NCBI RefSeq assembly: GCF_002975405.1
Contig: NZ_PCPS01000002.1
Span: 868,001 to 932,000, forward strand
Length of the DNA stretch: 64,000 nucleotides
Origin: Arthrobacter sp. MYb229
GTDB lineage: Bacteria; Actinomycetota; Actinomycetes; Actinomycetales; Micrococcaceae
Reading direction: 5' to 3'
Within the stretch, counting starts at the first letter, position 1. Each line of letters begins with the position of its first letter. The notes beneath the pieces were generated by a model that saw only the letters and a program-made list of their open reading frames with translations, was not told the origin of the DNA and did not search any database. The position numbers and the translations under genes were made by a program. Positions 53,066 through 62,491 of this stretch are shown piece after piece.

Positions 53066-54955
53066 ATGACGATGACGCGAAATATAGACGAGGTCGAACC
53101 TCCCGAGAGCCCGGATGAATTCGGTGCGGATGAGACCATTTCGGACTCCCCGCATACCGCGCCGATCCCGGTGCATATGCACATTGCCGAAAACGACACC
53201 GACGAACAGATCACCGCCAAGCTGCGCCGCCAAGGCGTGCGTTTGGGCAAGGGCGGGATCGCACCAGCGGTCTTCTGGCCGTCATTGATAGTGATCCTGG
53301 CCGTGGCGCTTTTCGCCATTGCGCTGCCGGATACGGCAAGCAGCACCTTCAACGCGGTCCAGAACTGGATCGTGGCGAACCTGGGCTGGTACTACATGCT
53401 GATCATCGGCGGGTTCGTGGCATTGGTGATCGTGATCGGCTTCTCGAAGCTGGGCCGGATCACGCTGGGCAATGACGGGGAGAAGCCGGAATTCGGGCTG
53501 TTCAGCTGGTTCGCGATGCTCTTCGCCGCCGGCATGGGCATCGGCCTGGTCTTCTATGGCGTGGGCGAACCGCTGATGTACGCCACCGTTGACCCGAAGC
53601 CCGGATGGGAAGGCACCGAAGGGGAACTGGCGGGCCTTGCCATGGCGCAGACCTTCATCCACTGGGGCCTGCATCCCTGGGCCATCTACGCGGTCATCGG
53701 ATTGGCCCTGGCCTACGCGATCCACCGCCGTGGCCGTCCGGTCTCCATCCGCTGGGCACTGGAACCGGTGCTCGGGGACCGGGTCAAGGGCTGGCTGGGC
53801 GATGTGATCGACGTGCTGGCCATCTTCGGCACGGTCTTTGGCATCGCGACCTCGCTGGGCCTGGGCGTGCAGCAGATCAGCTCGGGACTGCAGTCCATCG
53901 GGCTGGTGGATTCGGTGGACAACACGCTGCTGGTCATCCTCATCGTCGTGATCACCTTCCTGGCCACCATGAGCGTGGTCAGCGGCCTGGGCGCAGGCAT
54001 TAAGTGGCTGTCGAATATCAACCTGTCCATGGCCGGCCTGCTGATGATCAGCGTGCTGCTGCTGGGCCCGACCCTGTTCCTGTTCCAGAACTTCGTGCAG
54101 TCCCTGGGCGTGTACCTGGCCAACTGGATGAACATGACCTTCGACGTCGGCGCCTTCCAGCAGAGCGAGGCAGCGCAGACCTGGTTCTCCAGCTGGACGG
54201 TCTTCTACTGGGGCTGGTGGATTGCTTGGGCCCCGTTCGTGGGCATCTTCATCGCCCGCATTTCGCGTGGGCGCACCGTGCGCCAATTCGTCTTGGGCGT
54301 GCTGCTGGTGCCGACCATCGTCGGTTTCCTCTGGTTCTCCGTGATGGGCGGCGCCGGGCTGTACCGCCAGTTCTTCGGCGCCGGGGACATGGTCCAGGAC
54401 GGCGCGGTTTCCGCCGAAGGCTCGCTGTTCCAGGTCCTCGGTGCCCTGCCGATGGGAACGATCCTCTCGGTCATGGCGATCATCCTGGTCGCGATCTTCT
54501 TCATCACCTCCTCGGACTCCGGCTCGCTGGTGGTGGATATGCTCGCCTCGGGCGGGCACCCGAACCCGCCAACTTGGTCCCGCGTGCTGTGGGCGGTGCT
54601 CGAAGGCTTGCTGGCTGCTGCGCTGCTGATGGCCGGCGGGCTCCAGGCGCTGCAGGCCGGTTCGCTGGCCACGGCACTGCCATTCAGCATCATCATGATC
54701 CTGATGGCCGTGGCTACCGTCAAGGGCCTGCGCCACGAGAGCAAGACGCTGGATATCATCGAGGCCAAGATCCGGCTCGAGCGGGTCACCGAGCTCGTCT
54801 CCGACGAGCTGTGGGGCACCCTGGATGACCAGCCGGAACTGCGTCGTTACGTCGATGACCGCATCGACTACCGGGTGACGCGCTCGCGCGGAGTTTTCGG
54901 CCGACGCGATGAAGGCAGCGGCAAGGCCCCGCATAAAAGGGGAACCGAGCAGTAG
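53066..54955 (+). CDS. BCCT-family transporter, probable glycine betaine uptake
   Basis: 629 residues, AAAGGATAA before the start. Twelve helices with BCCT motifs: GMGIGLVFYGVGEPLMY (flexible helix with glycines of Na-coupled members), and WTVFYWGWWIAWAPFVGIFIARISRGRT with the aromatic betaine-binding residues. Long acidic N-tail and a charged C-tail, as in osmosensing BetP. Imports glycine betaine or similar quaternary amines with sodium. Confidence 0.9.
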   Translation: MTMTRNIDEVEPPESPDEFGADETISDSPHTAPIPVHMHIAENDTDEQITAKLRRQGVRLGKGGIAPAVFWPSLIVILAVALFAIALPDTASSTFNAVQNWIVANLGWYYMLIIGGFVALVIVIGFSKLGRITLGNDGEKPEFGLFSWFAMLFAAGMGIGLVFYGVGEPLMYATVDPKPGWEGTEGELAGLAMAQTFIHWGLHPWAIYAVIGLALAYAIHRRGRPVSIRWALEPVLGDRVKGWLGDVIDVLAIFGTVFGIATSLGLGVQQISSGLQSIGLVDSVDNTLLVILIVVITFLATMSVVSGLGAGIKWLSNINLSMAGLLMISVLLLGPTLFLFQNFVQSLGVYLANWMNMTFDVGAFQQSEAAQTWFSSWTVFYWGWWIAWAPFVGIFIARISRGRTVRQFVLGVLLVPTIVGFLWFSVMGGAGLYRQFFGAGDMVQDGAVSAEGSLFQVLGALPMGTILSVMAIILVAIFFITSSDSGSLVVDMLASGGHPNPPTWSRVLWAVLEGLLAAALLMAGGLQALQAGSLATALPFSIIMILMAVATVKGLRHESKTLDIIEAKIRLERVTELVSDELWGTLDDQPELRRYVDDRIDYRVTRSRGVFGRRDEGSGKAPHKRGTEQ

Positions 54956-54984
54956 CAATGTCTCTCGGTAGGCCTTGAACGTCG

Positions 54985-55028
54985 GCTGGCGAGCTGACCG
55001 CACCAAGCGGTCCGCTCGCCAGCTTTTT
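54985..55028 (+). terminator. Strong terminator after BCCT gene
   Basis: Arms GCTGGCGAGC (54985-54994) and GCTCGCCAGC (55014-55023) followed by TTTTT. Confidence 0.85.
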
Positions 55029-55154
55029 CGTTGCCGGTAGCTGAACTGAGCGAACCTTGCCAATCGGGCCATTGAAGTGTGAGGATCGAAGAGACAAGCA
55101 CTATTCACTGCCCGCGGCGGCATCGCTGCGCCGGCAGAAGTTAAGGGGTGTTCG

Positions 55155-56369
55155 ATGAGCCAGGAATCAATCGTCATCGTTGGTGCGGGTCTTGCCGCGG
55201 CCAGCGCCGTGAAGGAACTGCGCAGCTTGGGGCACACCGGGGCGATCACCCTGATCGGCGAGGAGCAAGAACTGCCCTATGAGCGGCCGCCCTTGTCCAA
55301 GGGCTATCTCCAAGGCCAGGAGAAGCTCGAGGACTTCACGGTTAACACCGCGCAGTGGTATGCGGAAAACAACGTGGATCTGCGGCTCGGGGTGCGGGCC
55401 GAAAGCATTGACCGGCAGAACCAGTTGGTAGCGCTCAGCGACGGCGGCAGCGTTTCCTATGACCGGCTGGTCTTGGCCACCGGCGCCCGTCCGAACCTCG
55501 GCGGCGCGCATCCCTTCGAAGGCCATGACCTGCCCGGCGTGCACGTGCTGCGCACCGTGAAACAGGCACATGCACTGCGTGAATCGCTGGCCGAAGACAT
55601 CCAGCTGGCGGTGATCGGCTCGGGCTGGATCGGCATGGAGGCCGCCGCGAGCGCCCGGCACCGCGGGGCGCGGGTCACCGTGTACTCCCCGGACGAGGTC
55701 CCGCTGGGCAAGGTCTTCGGCGACCGCTTCGGACATCACCTGCTGGAGCTGCATCAGCGCAACGGGGTGGACGTGCGCACCGGCACCCAGGTCGAGTCGA
55801 TACAGGAAACCGACGGACGCCTCGAGGTAGTCAGCAGCGCCGGAACCAGCCGCGCCGACGTGGTGCTTCTGGCCATTGGCGCGGTCCCGAATATCGAATT
55901 GGCGCAGCAGGCGGGGTTGGAGACCGATCGCGGGGTGATCGTCGATGCCGCGCTGCGCAGCTCGGATCACAAGATCCTCGCCATCGGAGACATCGCGCAG
56001 GCTTTCAACAGCTCCCTGCGCCGGGCGCTGCGCGTGGAGCACTGGGACAATGCCATCCGCCAGGGCAAGCTCGCCGCCGCGACGCTGACCGGGCAAGAGG
56101 CAAACTACGATTGGGCCCCATACTTCTTCACCGACCAGTTCGATTTGGGCATGGAGTACGTCGGCTATGCGGCCCCGGAGGACACCACGGTGGTGCGCGG
56201 GGACACCGAATCGGGGGAGTTCATCGTTTTCTGGCTGGATGGCGGAAAGCTCACCGCGGCGATGAATGTGAACATCTGGGATGTGAACGAGACCTTGCGC
56301 GGGTTGCTTGGACGGAGCATCGCTCCGGAGCGGCTCACCGATCAGTCGGTGGAGCTGGGCGAGCTCTGA
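55155..56369 (+). CDS. FAD-dependent ferredoxin/putidaredoxin-type reductase
   Basis: 404 residues; AAGGGG ahead of the start. FAD-binding IVIVGAGLAAASAVKELR, NAD(P)-binding LAVIGSGWIGMEAAASARHRGARVTV, and ILAIGDIAQAF near the flavin; C-terminal reductase domain ends in the usual acidic tail. Transfers electrons from NAD(P)H to a ferredoxin or Rieske protein of an oxygenase. Such a reductase can serve demethylation of betaine-type compounds, but no oxygenase gene is adjacent. Its 3' end overlaps the convergent cupin gene by 28 bp. Confidence 0.88.
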   Translation: MSQESIVIVGAGLAAASAVKELRSLGHTGAITLIGEEQELPYERPPLSKGYLQGQEKLEDFTVNTAQWYAENNVDLRLGVRAESIDRQNQLVALSDGGSVSYDRLVLATGARPNLGGAHPFEGHDLPGVHVLRTVKQAHALRESLAEDIQLAVIGSGWIGMEAAASARHRGARVTVYSPDEVPLGKVFGDRFGHHLLELHQRNGVDVRTGTQVESIQETDGRLEVVSSAGTSRADVVLLAIGAVPNIELAQQAGLETDRGVIVDAALRSSDHKILAIGDIAQAFNSSLRRALRVEHWDNAIRQGKLAAATLTGQEANYDWAPYFFTDQFDLGMEYVGYAAPEDTTVVRGDTESGEFIVFWLDGGKLTAAMNVNIWDVNETLRGLLGRSIAPERLTDQSVELGEL

Positions 56370-56770
56370 GCCGCGCCGCGCAGTTGCTCCGCGCGGCGGT
56401 GCGACCCGTAGGGTGTCAGGTCGACGCTGCCCGGCGGGCCCCACACCACCAGCACCCGTAGCTCCGCGCTCCCGGTGTTCGTCAGGTCGTGCAGCTCGGC
56501 GGGCCCGGCGAGCACCGAGTCTCCGGAGCTCAGCTCATAGGTTCTTGCGCCCACGCGCATGCGGCCGGTCCCTTCCAGCACCTGGTAGAACTCGATCAGT
56601 TGCTCACCCTGGTCGTGCCGGTGGCGTCCCTCGAAGCCTCCGGGCGGGATCACCCAGGTTTGAATGGCAACCGGCAACCCGGTGTGCCCGCCGAAATGGT
56701 GGTGCATCAGCATTTCGCTGCCCTCGTGGAGCCGGTAGCCGAAGCCATGGGCGTCGCGTTTTTCCAGCAT
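56342..56770 (-). CDS. Cupin-domain protein
   Basis: 142 residues, one cupin barrel: metal ligands in GRHRHDQGEQLIEF (His, His, Glu) and ELHDLTNTG (His). Small-molecule binding or a metal enzyme; role unknown. 21 bp downstream of the IclR gene on the same strand, so probably co-transcribed with it. Confidence 0.85.
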   Translation of the reverse strand: MLEKRDAHGFGYRLHEGSEMLMHHHFGGHTGLPVAIQTWVIPPGGFEGRHRHDQGEQLIEFYQVLEGTGRMRVGARTYELSSGDSVLAGPAELHDLTNTGSAELRVLVVWGPPGSVDLTPYGSHRRAEQLRGAAQSSPSSTD

Positions 56771-56791
56771 CTTTCCTCCGTAGTGGTGGCG

Positions 56792-57613
56792 CTAGGCCAG
56801 CTGGCGGGTATATCCCATGCGCTGGCCGATTTGGCGTGCCGTGCGTACGCATGCCGCGATCAGTTCGTCTAGAATTTCGGGCGTGATTCGGAAGAACGGT
56901 GCCGCGATCAAGACGCTGGCAACTACCTCACCGCGATGATTGAATATCGGGGCCGCCACACCGACTTCCTCCTGCGAGGTTTCGCCGTAGTTCACCGCGT
57001 AGCCCCGGTTTCGTGCAACGCTGATTCGATCAAGGAATTGCTCCGCCGTAAGATCGCCCTGCAATACGATGCTGCCGTTCTCCAAGAGCTCCCGGGTACG
57101 TTCCGGGGTCTCATAGGCTAGAAACAGCTGAACCGTAGCGCTCAATGCGGTGTTGTAGCGGCTGCCCATCGCGGAGGTGTGCTTGACCGGTCGCGTGGAG
57201 GGTATCTGCTCCACCGACACCGATTCGTGGCCATCCCAGATATTGAGCACCGCGGTTTCCCGGACGTGCTCAGCGAGTTCCTTCAAAGGCAGATAAGCCG
57301 TCTGGCGCACGTCGAGATTTGCCAGGAGCGGGCCGGCAATGGCGATCAATCCCAATCCCAAGCGGAACTTCCGGGTGGGCTCGTCGCGTTCCACGATGCG
57401 TTCTTGAACCAGCGTGGCAAGAATTCGGGACACGCTGGATTTATGCAGGCCAACTTCCGCCGCAATCTCCGTCACGCCGACCAGCTGCCGTTCAACGGTG
57501 AAGCAACGCAAAACATCGATCACGTTGACGATCACCGATGCGCCACGGACTTCGGGGGTCCGCTCGTCCTCGACGTGTGGCGCGGCCGATCCTTCGTTCT
57601 CGAATGCAGTCAT
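56792..57613 (-). CDS. IclR-family regulator of the creatinine region
   Basis: 273 residues. HTH: VIVNVIDVLRCFTVERQLVGVTEIAAEVGLHKSSVSRILATLV (read in parts), effector domain with DGHESVSVEQIPS, HTSAMGSRYNTALSATVQLFLAY and EEVGVAAPIFNHRGEVVASVLIA. Lies between a cupin gene and the MHS transporter on the same strand. Candidate regulator of creatinine/creatine use; the FCD regulator at the window end is the other candidate. Confidence 0.87.
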   Translation of the reverse strand: MTAFENEGSAAPHVEDERTPEVRGASVIVNVIDVLRCFTVERQLVGVTEIAAEVGLHKSSVSRILATLVQERIVERDEPTRKFRLGLGLIAIAGPLLANLDVRQTAYLPLKELAEHVRETAVLNIWDGHESVSVEQIPSTRPVKHTSAMGSRYNTALSATVQLFLAYETPERTRELLENGSIVLQGDLTAEQFLDRISVARNRGYAVNYGETSQEEVGVAAPIFNHRGEVVASVLIAAPFFRITPEILDELIAACVRTARQIGQRMGYTRQLA

Positions 57614-57668
57614 GATTTCCTCAACCTGTACGTTCGGGTAATTGAGCTAATCCTAGCTGGCGGAGAAG

Positions 57669-59012
57669 CTACGCCAGCGGCTTCTTGCTCGTTTCGACGG
57701 AGAGTGCCACGGCAATCAGCGAGACCACCGCGGCGCCCATCAGGTACCAGCCCGGAGCCAAGACGCTGCCCGAGGAGGCGATGAGCAAGGTTGCGACGAA
57801 GGGCGCGGTACCGCCGAAGAGGGCATTGGAGAGGTTGAAGGAGACCGCGAACCCCGAGTAGCGTACGCGGGTCGGGAACATCTCGGCCAGGAAGCTGGGC
57901 AGGGTTCCGTCGTTCAGCGTCAGCATGGCGCCGAGCAGGACCTGGACCAGCAGGATCATGGCGAAGTTGCCGGACTCCAGCATCATGAACGCCGGAACCG
58001 TGAACAGCACGAACAGCACCGAAGCGGTGATCAGCACCCGGCGTCTGCCGAAGCGGTCCGAGAGCATGCCGGTGAGGAAGATGAATCCGATGTACGTGGC
58101 CAGGGCCACCGTCGTCGCGATATAGGCCGAGGTGCGGTCCAAGCCCAGCTCTTCGGACAGGTAGGTGGGCATGTAGCTGAGGATGACGTAGAAGCCCACG
58201 GCGTTGAGCAAGACCGCCCCGGAGGCCTGGAGAAGCTGGCGCCAGTGGTTGCGGAAGAGCGATGACACCGGAGTCTTGGAGGTATTCTCCTCCTTGGAGA
58301 GTTCCTGGAAGACGGGGGAGTCCTCGAGCTTGGTGCGGATGTAGCGGCCGATGAGGCCCATCGGCGCGGCGAGCAGGAACGGGATGCGCCACCCCCAGCT
58401 CTGCATCTGCGCCGGTTCCAGAAGTCCGGTGAGCAGGGCCGCCATCAGCGAACCGAGCAGCAGGCCCGCCGCGGTGCTTGCCGGCACCACCGCGGCATAC
58501 AGGCCGCGGCGATTGGCTGGGGCGTATTCGACGAGGAACGCCGAGGCCCCGGCGTACTCCCCGGAGGCGGAGAAGCCTTGCACCAGGCGAAGCGCGAGCA
58601 GCAGCAAAGGTGCGCCGATGCCGATGCTGGCGTAGCCCGGCAGCAGTGCGATGGCGAAGGTCGCTCCGGACATCAACAGGATCGACCAGCTCAGTGCCTC
58701 GCGGCGCCCCACGCGGTCACCGATGTGGCCCCAGACGAAGCCACCCAGCGGGCGGACCAAAAATGAGATCGCGAACAGCCCGAAGGTCAGCAGCAATGCC
58801 GTTTGGGGAGCTGATTCGGGGAAGAATACCGCGGCAATGGTCACGGCGAGATATCCGTAGGCCGCGTAGTCGAACCACTCCACGAAATTTCCGATGAAGC
58901 TGGCGGCAACCACCTTGCGGCGGGTCTGCGGGTCAACGGAAGGTGATGCCGGGCCGTTATCGGCAGCGAGCGCGGCTGCTGCGCCCGGTGGGTTGTTGTT
59001 GCTCTGGGTCAT
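57669..59012 (-). CDS. MFS transporter of the metabolite:H+ symporter (MHS) family
   Basis: 447 residues from ATG 59012; the frame extends upstream into a palindrome and is non-coding there. MHS wording: FIGNFVEWFDYAAYGYLA (helix 1), GGFVWGHIGDRVGRREAL, LVQGFSASGEYAGASAFLVEYAP. Twelve helices. Members import proline/betaine, dicarboxylates or related metabolites; the position beside creatinase suggests creatine, sarcosine or another product. Confidence 0.87.
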   Translation of the reverse strand: MTQSNNNPPGAAAALAADNGPASPSVDPQTRRKVVAASFIGNFVEWFDYAAYGYLAVTIAAVFFPESAPQTALLLTFGLFAISFLVRPLGGFVWGHIGDRVGRREALSWSILLMSGATFAIALLPGYASIGIGAPLLLLALRLVQGFSASGEYAGASAFLVEYAPANRRGLYAAVVPASTAAGLLLGSLMAALLTGLLEPAQMQSWGWRIPFLLAAPMGLIGRYIRTKLEDSPVFQELSKEENTSKTPVSSLFRNHWRQLLQASGAVLLNAVGFYVILSYMPTYLSEELGLDRTSAYIATTVALATYIGFIFLTGMLSDRFGRRRVLITASVLFVLFTVPAFMMLESGNFAMILLVQVLLGAMLTLNDGTLPSFLAEMFPTRVRYSGFAVSFNLSNALFGGTAPFVATLLIASSGSVLAPGWYLMGAAVVSLIAVALSVETSKKPLA

Positions 59013-59150
59013 GGGGAGATGCCTCTGCAAGGTGGCGGCGCCGGCCGCTTGGCTGCGATGCCGCGGGGATATCAGGTGGTGTCGGAACGCCGTTCGGAGC
59101 CCGATACTTGGCGCAGCGCCCGTGCATGCTGCGGGACTAGTGGTTAAGCG

Positions 59151-59183
59151 CCCGTGGTGTGGGGGTGGACCCCACACCACGGG
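59151..59183 (-). terminator. Hairpin after creatinase
   Basis: Perfect 14-bp arms CCCGTGGTGTGGGG (59151-59164) and CCCCACACCACGGG (59170-59183), loop GTGGA, 12 bases beyond the creatinase stop and before the MFS gene. Confidence 0.75.
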
Positions 59184-59195
59184 TTTCGACTGCCG

Positions 59196-60449
59196 CTAGG
59201 CGTCGATGATGTTGTTCTCCGGTCCGAAACCGAACTTGGTGATGTTCTCGGCTCCGCCATCGCCGACAACCAGAATGTCGTGCTCGCGGTAGCCGCCGGC
59301 ACCCGGCTCGCCGTCCATGACGGTGAGCATCGGTTCCATCGAGACAACCATGCCCGGCTCGAGCACCGTATCGATGTCCTCACGCAGCTCCAGGCCCGCT
59401 TCGCGGCCGTAGTAGTGCGAGAGTACGCCGAAGGAGTGGCCGTAGCCGAAGGTGCGGTTGGGCAGCAGGCCGTGGGAAATGTAGATCTCGTTCAGCTCCG
59501 CGGCGATGTCCTTGCAGACGGCTCCGGGCTTGATGAGCTCCAGTCCGCGCTTGTGCACCTCGACGTTGACGTTCCACAATTCCAGGGAGCGGGCATCCGG
59601 CTCGCCGAGGAACAGCGTGCGCTCCAGCGCGGTGTAGTAGCCGGAGGTCATCGGGAAGCAGTTCAGCGAGAGGATGTCCCCGCGCTCAAGCTTGCGGGTG
59701 GTGGCCCAGTTGTGGGCGCCGTCGGTGTTGATCCCGGACTGGAACCAGACCCAGGTATCGCGCACCTCGCGGTGCGGGAAGGTCTTGGCGATCTCGTGCA
59801 CCATCGCTTCGGTGCCGATCAATGCTACTTCGTATTCGCTGATGCCTTCGCGGATGGCGGCCTTGATCGCTTCGCCGCCCAGATCGCCGATGCGCGCACC
59901 GTGCTTGATGACTTCGATTTCCTCTGCGGACTTGATCATGCGCTGGCGCATGGCATCCTGCGAAACATCCACCAGCGTGGCACCACTGAAGGTGTCGGCG
60001 ATCTGCCGGCGGGTCAGCCCCGGCAGGGCGTCATCTTCCACGCCGATCCGGCTTGCCTTCACGCCGTCGCGCTTCAGTGCTTCCTGCAGGCCGTAGAAGA
60101 AGTTGTCGCGCTTCCAGTCGGTGTACACGATGTTCTCGCCGTAGCTGGTGCGCCAAGGCATGCCGGCATCGATGTTCGCCGTCACGGTGGTGGAGTTGTT
60201 CGCGGTGACCACCAACGCGTAGTTGCGGCCGAAGGTGGTGTACAGGAAGTCCGAATAGTACTTGATGCCGTGATAGCTGGTCAGGATGACCGCGTCCAGG
60301 GACTTTGCCGCCATGATTTGGCGCAGTCCGGCCAAGCGGAGCTCGAACTCCGTGTCCGAGAAGGTTAACTGCTGCTTGGTTCCGTTGTGCAGGGTCTTCA
60401 GGCGCGCCAGCTCGGAAACGTTGGTGGCAGTGTTTGCGGCGGTGGTCAT
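59196..60449 (-). CDS. Creatinase (creatine amidinohydrolase)
   Basis: 417 residues from ATG 60449 (AAGGAGCCAAC upstream), the family length. Pita-bread (M24) fold: N-domain with SYHGIKYYSDFLYTTFGR and TTVTANIDAGMPWR, typical of creatinases; C-domain with FGYGHSFGVLSHYYGREAG carrying the catalytic His and VVSMEPM with an active-site Glu. Splits creatine into sarcosine and urea. The metal ligands of true M24 peptidases are mostly replaced, as known for creatinase. Follows the BCCT and creatininase genes on the same strand, with its own operator-like element. Confidence 0.92.
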   Translation of the reverse strand: MTTAANTATNVSELARLKTLHNGTKQQLTFSDTEFELRLAGLRQIMAAKSLDAVILTSYHGIKYYSDFLYTTFGRNYALVVTANNSTTVTANIDAGMPWRTSYGENIVYTDWKRDNFFYGLQEALKRDGVKASRIGVEDDALPGLTRRQIADTFSGATLVDVSQDAMRQRMIKSAEEIEVIKHGARIGDLGGEAIKAAIREGISEYEVALIGTEAMVHEIAKTFPHREVRDTWVWFQSGINTDGAHNWATTRKLERGDILSLNCFPMTSGYYTALERTLFLGEPDARSLELWNVNVEVHKRGLELIKPGAVCKDIAAELNEIYISHGLLPNRTFGYGHSFGVLSHYYGREAGLELREDIDTVLEPGMVVSMEPMLTVMDGEPGAGGYREHDILVVGDGGAENITKFGFGPENNIIDA

Positions 60450-60546
60450 GGTGTTGGCTCCTTGTAAGAAATGAAGTGTCAAGGTAGGCCGGCCCAATCA
60501 GATGGATTGCGAGGATTCATGGGAATCGCCGGAGAAGAGTTTACGA

Positions 60547-60572
60547 GTTGCAATGAACGCAACGTCGTTGCA
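60547..60572. promoter_or_regulatory. Creatinine-regulon element 1 (upstream of creatinase)
   Basis: GTTGCAATGAAC directly followed by GCAACGTCGTTGCA; contains the perfect palindrome GCAACG-T-CGTTGC. Shares 20 of 26 positions, with no gap, with the element ahead of creatininase at 63354-63379. Located about 100 bases before the creatinase start. Confidence 0.65.
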
Positions 60573-60684
60573 AGAAGACTATGTGTGCCTTGGGTCACTG
60601 TCAAGAAGTATTTTGGAGACCCTGCGGACCCAAGTAAAAGAATTCGTGTGACTTGGAATGATCAATGTTTGCAGGGGAATGGAT

Positions 60685-60724
60685 GAAGGCCGCGAAGCTC
60701 AAAGTTTCGAGCTTCACGGCCTTC
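60685..60724 (-). terminator. Terminator after BCCT transporter
   Basis: 16-base arms 60685-60700 and 60709-60724 (GAAGGCCGCGAAGCTC against GAGCTTCACGGCCTTC), one mismatch, 23 bases after the BCCT stop. Suggests that creatinase is transcribed separately. Confidence 0.72.
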
Positions 60725-60747
60725 GTGGAGGTGTGGTTTGCGCAGTA

Positions 60748-62490
60748 CTAGCCCTGCTCGCCGTCCTGCGGCACCTTCTTGCGGATGGCGCCCTCCCCGT
60801 CTGGATCCGGGACGAAGACCAGACCTGGATCCGGATTATTGATGTCCTTCTCCAGTTGCCTGATCGCCTTGTCTCGTTTGAGCAGCCGGCGGATCAAATT
60901 GATGATCATCAAGATGATCACGAAGGAGAAGGGGAAGGCGCCGATAATCGTTCCTGTTTGCACGGTATCGACCACCGCCGTTCCACCCATGGTCAACAGC
61001 ACCGTCGTCACCGTAGCAACGGACAGCACCAAGACGACACGGAAGACCGGGCCGGATTTGTGCGGAGCCGAAACGAACTCGCTGAGCGCATAAATTCCGG
61101 AGTCCAACGAGGTGACGTAGTAGGTGGCAACCAGCACGGTGGCTACGACCAGCAAGACGGTTCCAACGATCGGTACCGAATCGAGCATCGCAAACAGGCC
61201 CGAGGAGGTATCGGCGGCCACGGCGTCGCTGATGCCGCGGTTGGATTGGTCGTCGTAGTAGATGGCGGCCGATCCGAGGATGGCTACCCAGACCATGACG
61301 ATCAGCGATGGAATGATAGTCACGCCGAGAACAAATTCGCGAATGGTCCGCCCGCGCGAGATCCTGGCGATGAAGCCGGCCACAAATGGTGAGAATGCTA
61401 TGACCCAGCACCAGATGAAGACCGTCCACCAGCCATTCCAGCTGTCCTTCCAGCTCTCCAAGGTGGTGGCAGCCAACCCCGAATCGGTCCAAAGGCTCAT
61501 AGTCGCGAAGTTCGTGAAGAAACTGCCAAAGGTCTGGGACATATTAGAGACGATGAACAGCGATGGGCCGAAGATCAGTACCGCGGCGATCAAGGCGATG
61601 CTCAAAATTGAATTGAGCCCGCTGATCCGGGCCATGCCCTTATTGATTCCGACGATGGCGGAGATCGAGGTGATGCCCGCAAAGATCAGGATGACCATCA
61701 GCCACATCATTGGGGTGGCGCTCAGCCCGGTGAATGAGGTGAGGCCGGAGGAGAATTGCATGGCCGCAAAGCCGAAGGAGGTGGCCAAGCCGAGAACCGT
61801 CGCGATAATAGCCAGCAGCTCGATAACGACGCCCGCCCCGCGGCGCGACCAGCGCGGCAGGATGTCAACCGTCGCCTCGCGAAAAGTCAAGGTCTTGCCG
61901 AGGTTGTGATGCGAGTAAGCCAAACACACTGCAACGGCGCAATACATCGCCCAGGCCGTCAGGCCCCAGTGGAAGTAGGTCCAGACGATGGCTCCCTCCT
62001 GGGCGCCATTCGGACCGGAGGGGATGACCGGATTCTCGTCGCGCAGCATGATTGGTTCGGCAACCGACCAGAAGATCAGCCCGATACCCTGCCCGCAGGC
62101 GAAGAGCATCGAGTACCAGGCGAACTTGCTGTGTTGCGGTTTCGCTAGCGGCCCGCCAAGGCGGATCTTGCCCACGCGGCTCATCGACAGCCAGATGCAA
62201 ACCACCACGGTGAACACGGAGTACAGGATGAACAGCCAGGTGAATTTTCCGGTCACGAAGGTACGCATTTCGGAAATCGCTGCGGAGGCGGACACTGGGT
62301 TGCCGAGCACCCAGATGATCACCGCAAGGATCAGCACCGGTGGGATTACACGGATCAGCAATCGATCTATGGGTGGAATATGCCGGCCCATGAATCGCGG
62401 AACCTCTACCTGTTCGCTCTCCTCCTCTCCTCGGCGCATGGCTTTGCCTGATTTTTTCCGGCCCTGGGACGTTGAATGATCCACCGACAT
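60748..62490 (-). CDS. BCCT-family transporter, probable creatinine/creatine uptake
   Basis: 580 residues, twelve helices. GQGIGLIFWSVAEPIM replaces the betaine-type GMGIG motif, as in carnitine/choline-like sodium-independent or exchange members; NGWWTVFIWCWVIAFSPFVAGFIARISRGRT is the conserved helix-8 region. One base separates its start from the creatininase stop, so translation is coupled. Context suggests it brings in creatinine or creatine. Confidence 0.88.
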   Translation of the reverse strand: MSVDHSTSQGRKKSGKAMRRGEEESEQVEVPRFMGRHIPPIDRLLIRVIPPVLILAVIIWVLGNPVSASAAISEMRTFVTGKFTWLFILYSVFTVVVCIWLSMSRVGKIRLGGPLAKPQHSKFAWYSMLFACGQGIGLIFWSVAEPIMLRDENPVIPSGPNGAQEGAIVWTYFHWGLTAWAMYCAVAVCLAYSHHNLGKTLTFREATVDILPRWSRRGAGVVIELLAIIATVLGLATSFGFAAMQFSSGLTSFTGLSATPMMWLMVILIFAGITSISAIVGINKGMARISGLNSILSIALIAAVLIFGPSLFIVSNMSQTFGSFFTNFATMSLWTDSGLAATTLESWKDSWNGWWTVFIWCWVIAFSPFVAGFIARISRGRTIREFVLGVTIIPSLIVMVWVAILGSAAIYYDDQSNRGISDAVAADTSSGLFAMLDSVPIVGTVLLVVATVLVATYYVTSLDSGIYALSEFVSAPHKSGPVFRVVLVLSVATVTTVLLTMGGTAVVDTVQTGTIIGAFPFSFVIILMIINLIRRLLKRDKAIRQLEKDINNPDPGLVFVPDPDGEGAIRKKVPQDGEQG

Positions 62491-62491
62491 A